Assembly (NCBI RefSeq): GCF_000317045.1
Contig: NC_019703.1
Span: 1,166,501-1,230,500 of the forward strand
Origin: Geitlerinema sp. PCC 7407
GTDB lineage: Bacteria > Cyanobacteriota > Cyanobacteriia > PCC-7407
DNA: 64,000 bases
Direction of reading: 5' to 3'
Shown: piece after piece, positions 62,619 through 64,000 of the stretch
Position numbering within the stretch: the first letter of the stretch is position 1
Layout: the number at the start of each line of letters is the position of its first letter
The notes under the pieces: generated by a model
What the model was told of the DNA's origin: nothing
What the model saw: only the letters and a program-made list of their open reading frames with translations
Databases searched by the model: none
Program-made: the position numbers and the translations under genes

Positions 62619-63458
62619 CTAGCGCACGCCCGCAAACACGCGCTCCGCTGGCCCTGTCATGTACAGTCGGTTGTCTTCTGCGGACCACTCGATCAGCAGC
62701 GGCCCGCCCGGTAGCTCCACGGTGGCGCGGCGATCGCTCCGCTGAGTCAGCACGGCTGCGACCAGGGACGCACAAGCTCCCGTGCCGCAGGCCAGGGTGA
62801 TGCCTGCTCCCCGCTCCCACACTCGCATTTTCAGGTAGTCGGGACGCACAACCTGAATGAATTCGGTGTTGGTGCGCTGGGGGAAAACAGCGTGGTGCTC
62901 AAATTTCGGGCCGATGCTCTCTAGGGCTACCGCCGCCACATCCTCAACGAAGGTAATGCAGTGGGGGTTGCCCATGCTGACGCAGGTGACTTGCCAGGTT
63001 TCGCCAGCGACCTCCAGGGGTTGGTCGACGACTTTCTCGTCGCTGCTGGCCAGCGTGGTCGGGATTTGGCCGGCGAGCAGCTGGGGTTCGCCCATGTCGA
63101 CCTTGATTTGGCCATCGGCTTGCAGCTCGGGAGCGATCACCCCAGCTAGGGTGTGAATCCGGTAGCGCCGCGTTTGATCTGTGATGCCTTCTAGTTCGGC
63201 CAAAAAGCGGGCCAGACAGCGAATGCCATTGCCGCACATCTCCGGCTCGGAGCCGTCGGAGTTGAAGATCCGCATGGTGTAGTCGGTGCCGTCCTGGCCG
63301 GGGAGGGCAAAAATCACGCCGTCTGCGCCGATGCCAAAGTGGCGATCGCACCATGCGATGGCCTCCTCTGGCGTGATCAGCGGCTCGCTGCTGGCGCGAT
63401 TGTCAATCAAGATAAAGTCGTTCCCCAGACCGTGGTACTTCACAAACTCGATGGCCAT
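62619..63458 (-). CDS. dapF: Diaminopimelate epimerase
   Basis: A 279-residue PLP-independent epimerase converting LL- to meso-diaminopimelate, for lysine and peptidoglycan. The two catalytic cysteines are in [10 protein letters not shown] (near 76) and ACGTGACAS (near 225). N-terminal [14 protein letters not shown] is typical. Divergent from hfq, a neighbour pair I recall from other cyanobacteria. Confidence 0.97.
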   Translation of the reverse strand: MAIEFVKYHGLGNDFILIDNRASSEPLITPEEAIAWCDRHFGIGADGVIFALPGQDGTDYTMRIFNSDGSEPEMCGNGIRCLARFLAELEGITDQTRRYRIHTLAGVIAPELQADGQIKVDMGEPQLLAGQIPTTLASSDEKVVDQPLEVAGETWQVTCVSMGNPHCITFVEDVAAVALESIGPKFEHHAVFPQRTNTEFIQVVRPDYLKMRVWERGAGITLACGTGACASLVAAVLTQRSDRRATVELPGGPLLIEWSAEDNRLYMTGPAERVFAGVR

Positions 63459-63807
63459 GAATCTTGCTCCTATGGGTGGGATGGGCAGCCAGACTGCCCC
63501 AAACGCGAGGGAAAAGGCGATCGCCCGAAGTCTTCTATTTTAGGCAGGATTCGCAGGTATGGAGCCTTGCTGCTTGGGATTGGCTGGGCCTGGTGACCCA
63601 GACCGCCCGCAAATTTAAATCGCAAGGCTTCTTTAACCTTTGGGCCGCGTGAATCCCGCTAAGCTGGAGGCAATTCGGACCTCAGGGCTGCCCGATGGAC
63701 CCCAAGCGAATGCTCAGAAATGGCCGAATCTGTAGAGCGAGGTAGATTGCCAGAGCTCTTGGGAGAAAATAGCGACAAAGCAGCCCTATCGTTGAGCAAA
63801 AAGCGCC
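63459..63807. other. Divergent dapF-hfq intergenic region
   Basis: About 350 bp with one HIP1-type site near 63518 and no gene or clear hairpin. It should contain the divergent promoters. Confidence 0.4.
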
Positions 63808-64000
63808 ATGACAAACGACATTCAAACCGGTAGCCCCAGCATTCGTCAGATCCAGACGCTGATCCGCGATAAGAAAGAAGTTGAGCTCAAGCTCATGACC
63901 GACGATCTGCTGGTAGGTAAGCTCTTTTGGCAAGATCCAGACTGCCTTTGCTTGCTCGATCAGTATGACCAGCCGATTTTGATCTGGCGGCAGGCCATCG
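63808..64000 (+). CDS. hfq: Hfq-like RNA-binding protein (3' end cut by window edge)
   Basis: The ATG at 63808 opens a frame running to the edge, 64 codons. It matches the short cyanobacterial Hfq: PSIRQIQTLIRDKKEVELKL, then GKLFWQDPDCLCL and the Sm-fold strand PILIWRQAI. The enterobacterial Sm2 motif KH is replaced, as known for cyanobacterial Hfq, which binds RNA weakly and acts in type IV pilus-linked processes. Only the C-terminal few residues are missing. Confidence 0.9.
   Translation, partial: MTNDIQTGSPSIRQIQTLIRDKKEVELKLMTDDLLVGKLFWQDPDCLCLLDQYDQPILIWRQAI

Overview
This window is cyanobacterial chromosome. The octamer GCGATCGC (HIP1, a cyanobacterial hallmark) recurs throughout, the base composition is fairly GC-rich, and the gene set is cyanobacterial: ndhD of NDH-1, heme oxygenase for bilin synthesis, a plastoglobulin/fibrillin protein, a DUF3134 protein, a SUI1-type factor, an Hfq of the cyanobacterial type and a stand-alone Mo-nitrogenase C-terminal-like protein. 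GC-rich, HIP1-rich filamentous lineages (Geitlerinema/Leptolyngbya-like) would fit, but the species cannot be fixed from this sequence.

Layout. 1-8.4 kb: pckA (cut by the left edge, reverse), a PAS sensor kinase, cobO next to a Rad50/SbcC-like ATPase, and a GlsB/YeaQ stress membrane protein. 8.7-14.4 kb: a reverse cluster of RND efflux adaptor, RND pump and proline iminopeptidase. 14.6-23.4 kb: pgeF, birA, an M23 peptidase, an RNase D-like exonuclease, two tandem CAP-domain secreted proteins, trpB, SUI1 and ndhD. 23.9-31.2 kb: mraY, DUF3134, a fibrillin plus a PD-(D/E)XK nuclease, a GFA protein, a secreted unknown, a DnaJ-pentapeptide fusion, and ssb overlapping a DUF202 gene. 31.8-40.5 kb: mreBCD, a HAD phosphatase, rnc, a solitary peptide-type ABC permease, an anion permease, the Mo-nitrogenase-like orphan and heme oxygenase. 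40.6-41.4 kb: transposon-derived DNA. 41.5-50.2 kb: a fasciclin lipoprotein, gyrB, miaA and a 1472-residue GAF/multi-PAS hybrid kinase. 50.2-52.0 kb: an intact IS200/IS605 element (tnpA and tnpB divergent). 52-57.8 kb: map, a cupredoxin, then rplS, trnW, secE, nusG, rplK, rplA, rplJ and rplL, the ribosomal/transcription cluster. 57.8-64 kb: a GIY-YIG protein, glutaredoxin plus glutathione synthetase, a site-2 protease with CBS domains, a VTT membrane protein, an ABM monooxygenase, dapF, and the start of hfq at the right edge.

The most interesting part is the IS200/IS605 pair. The intact element (about 50189-52028) exactly fills the gap between the hybrid kinase and map. A second, 421-bp derivative (about 40936-41356, reverse) keeps only the left-end hairpin, the last ~110 bp of the tnpB end and the right-end hairpin. 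The right-end hairpins of the two copies differ in sequence but keep their pairing through compensatory changes. The core of the short copy is unrelated to tnpA/tnpB and can fold into a multi-helix structure with a pseudoknot. It is a candidate stand-alone guide (omega/reRNA-like) RNA or other structured RNA that a TnpB could use in trans.

Other points of note are a cupredoxin gene whose evident signal peptide lies upstream of any standard start codon, attenuator-like hairpins in the rplS and rplJ leaders, a Rad50-like ATPase without the CxxC zinc hook, and a short SSB without the usual acidic tip. All protein identifications rest on motif reading; no database search was run.
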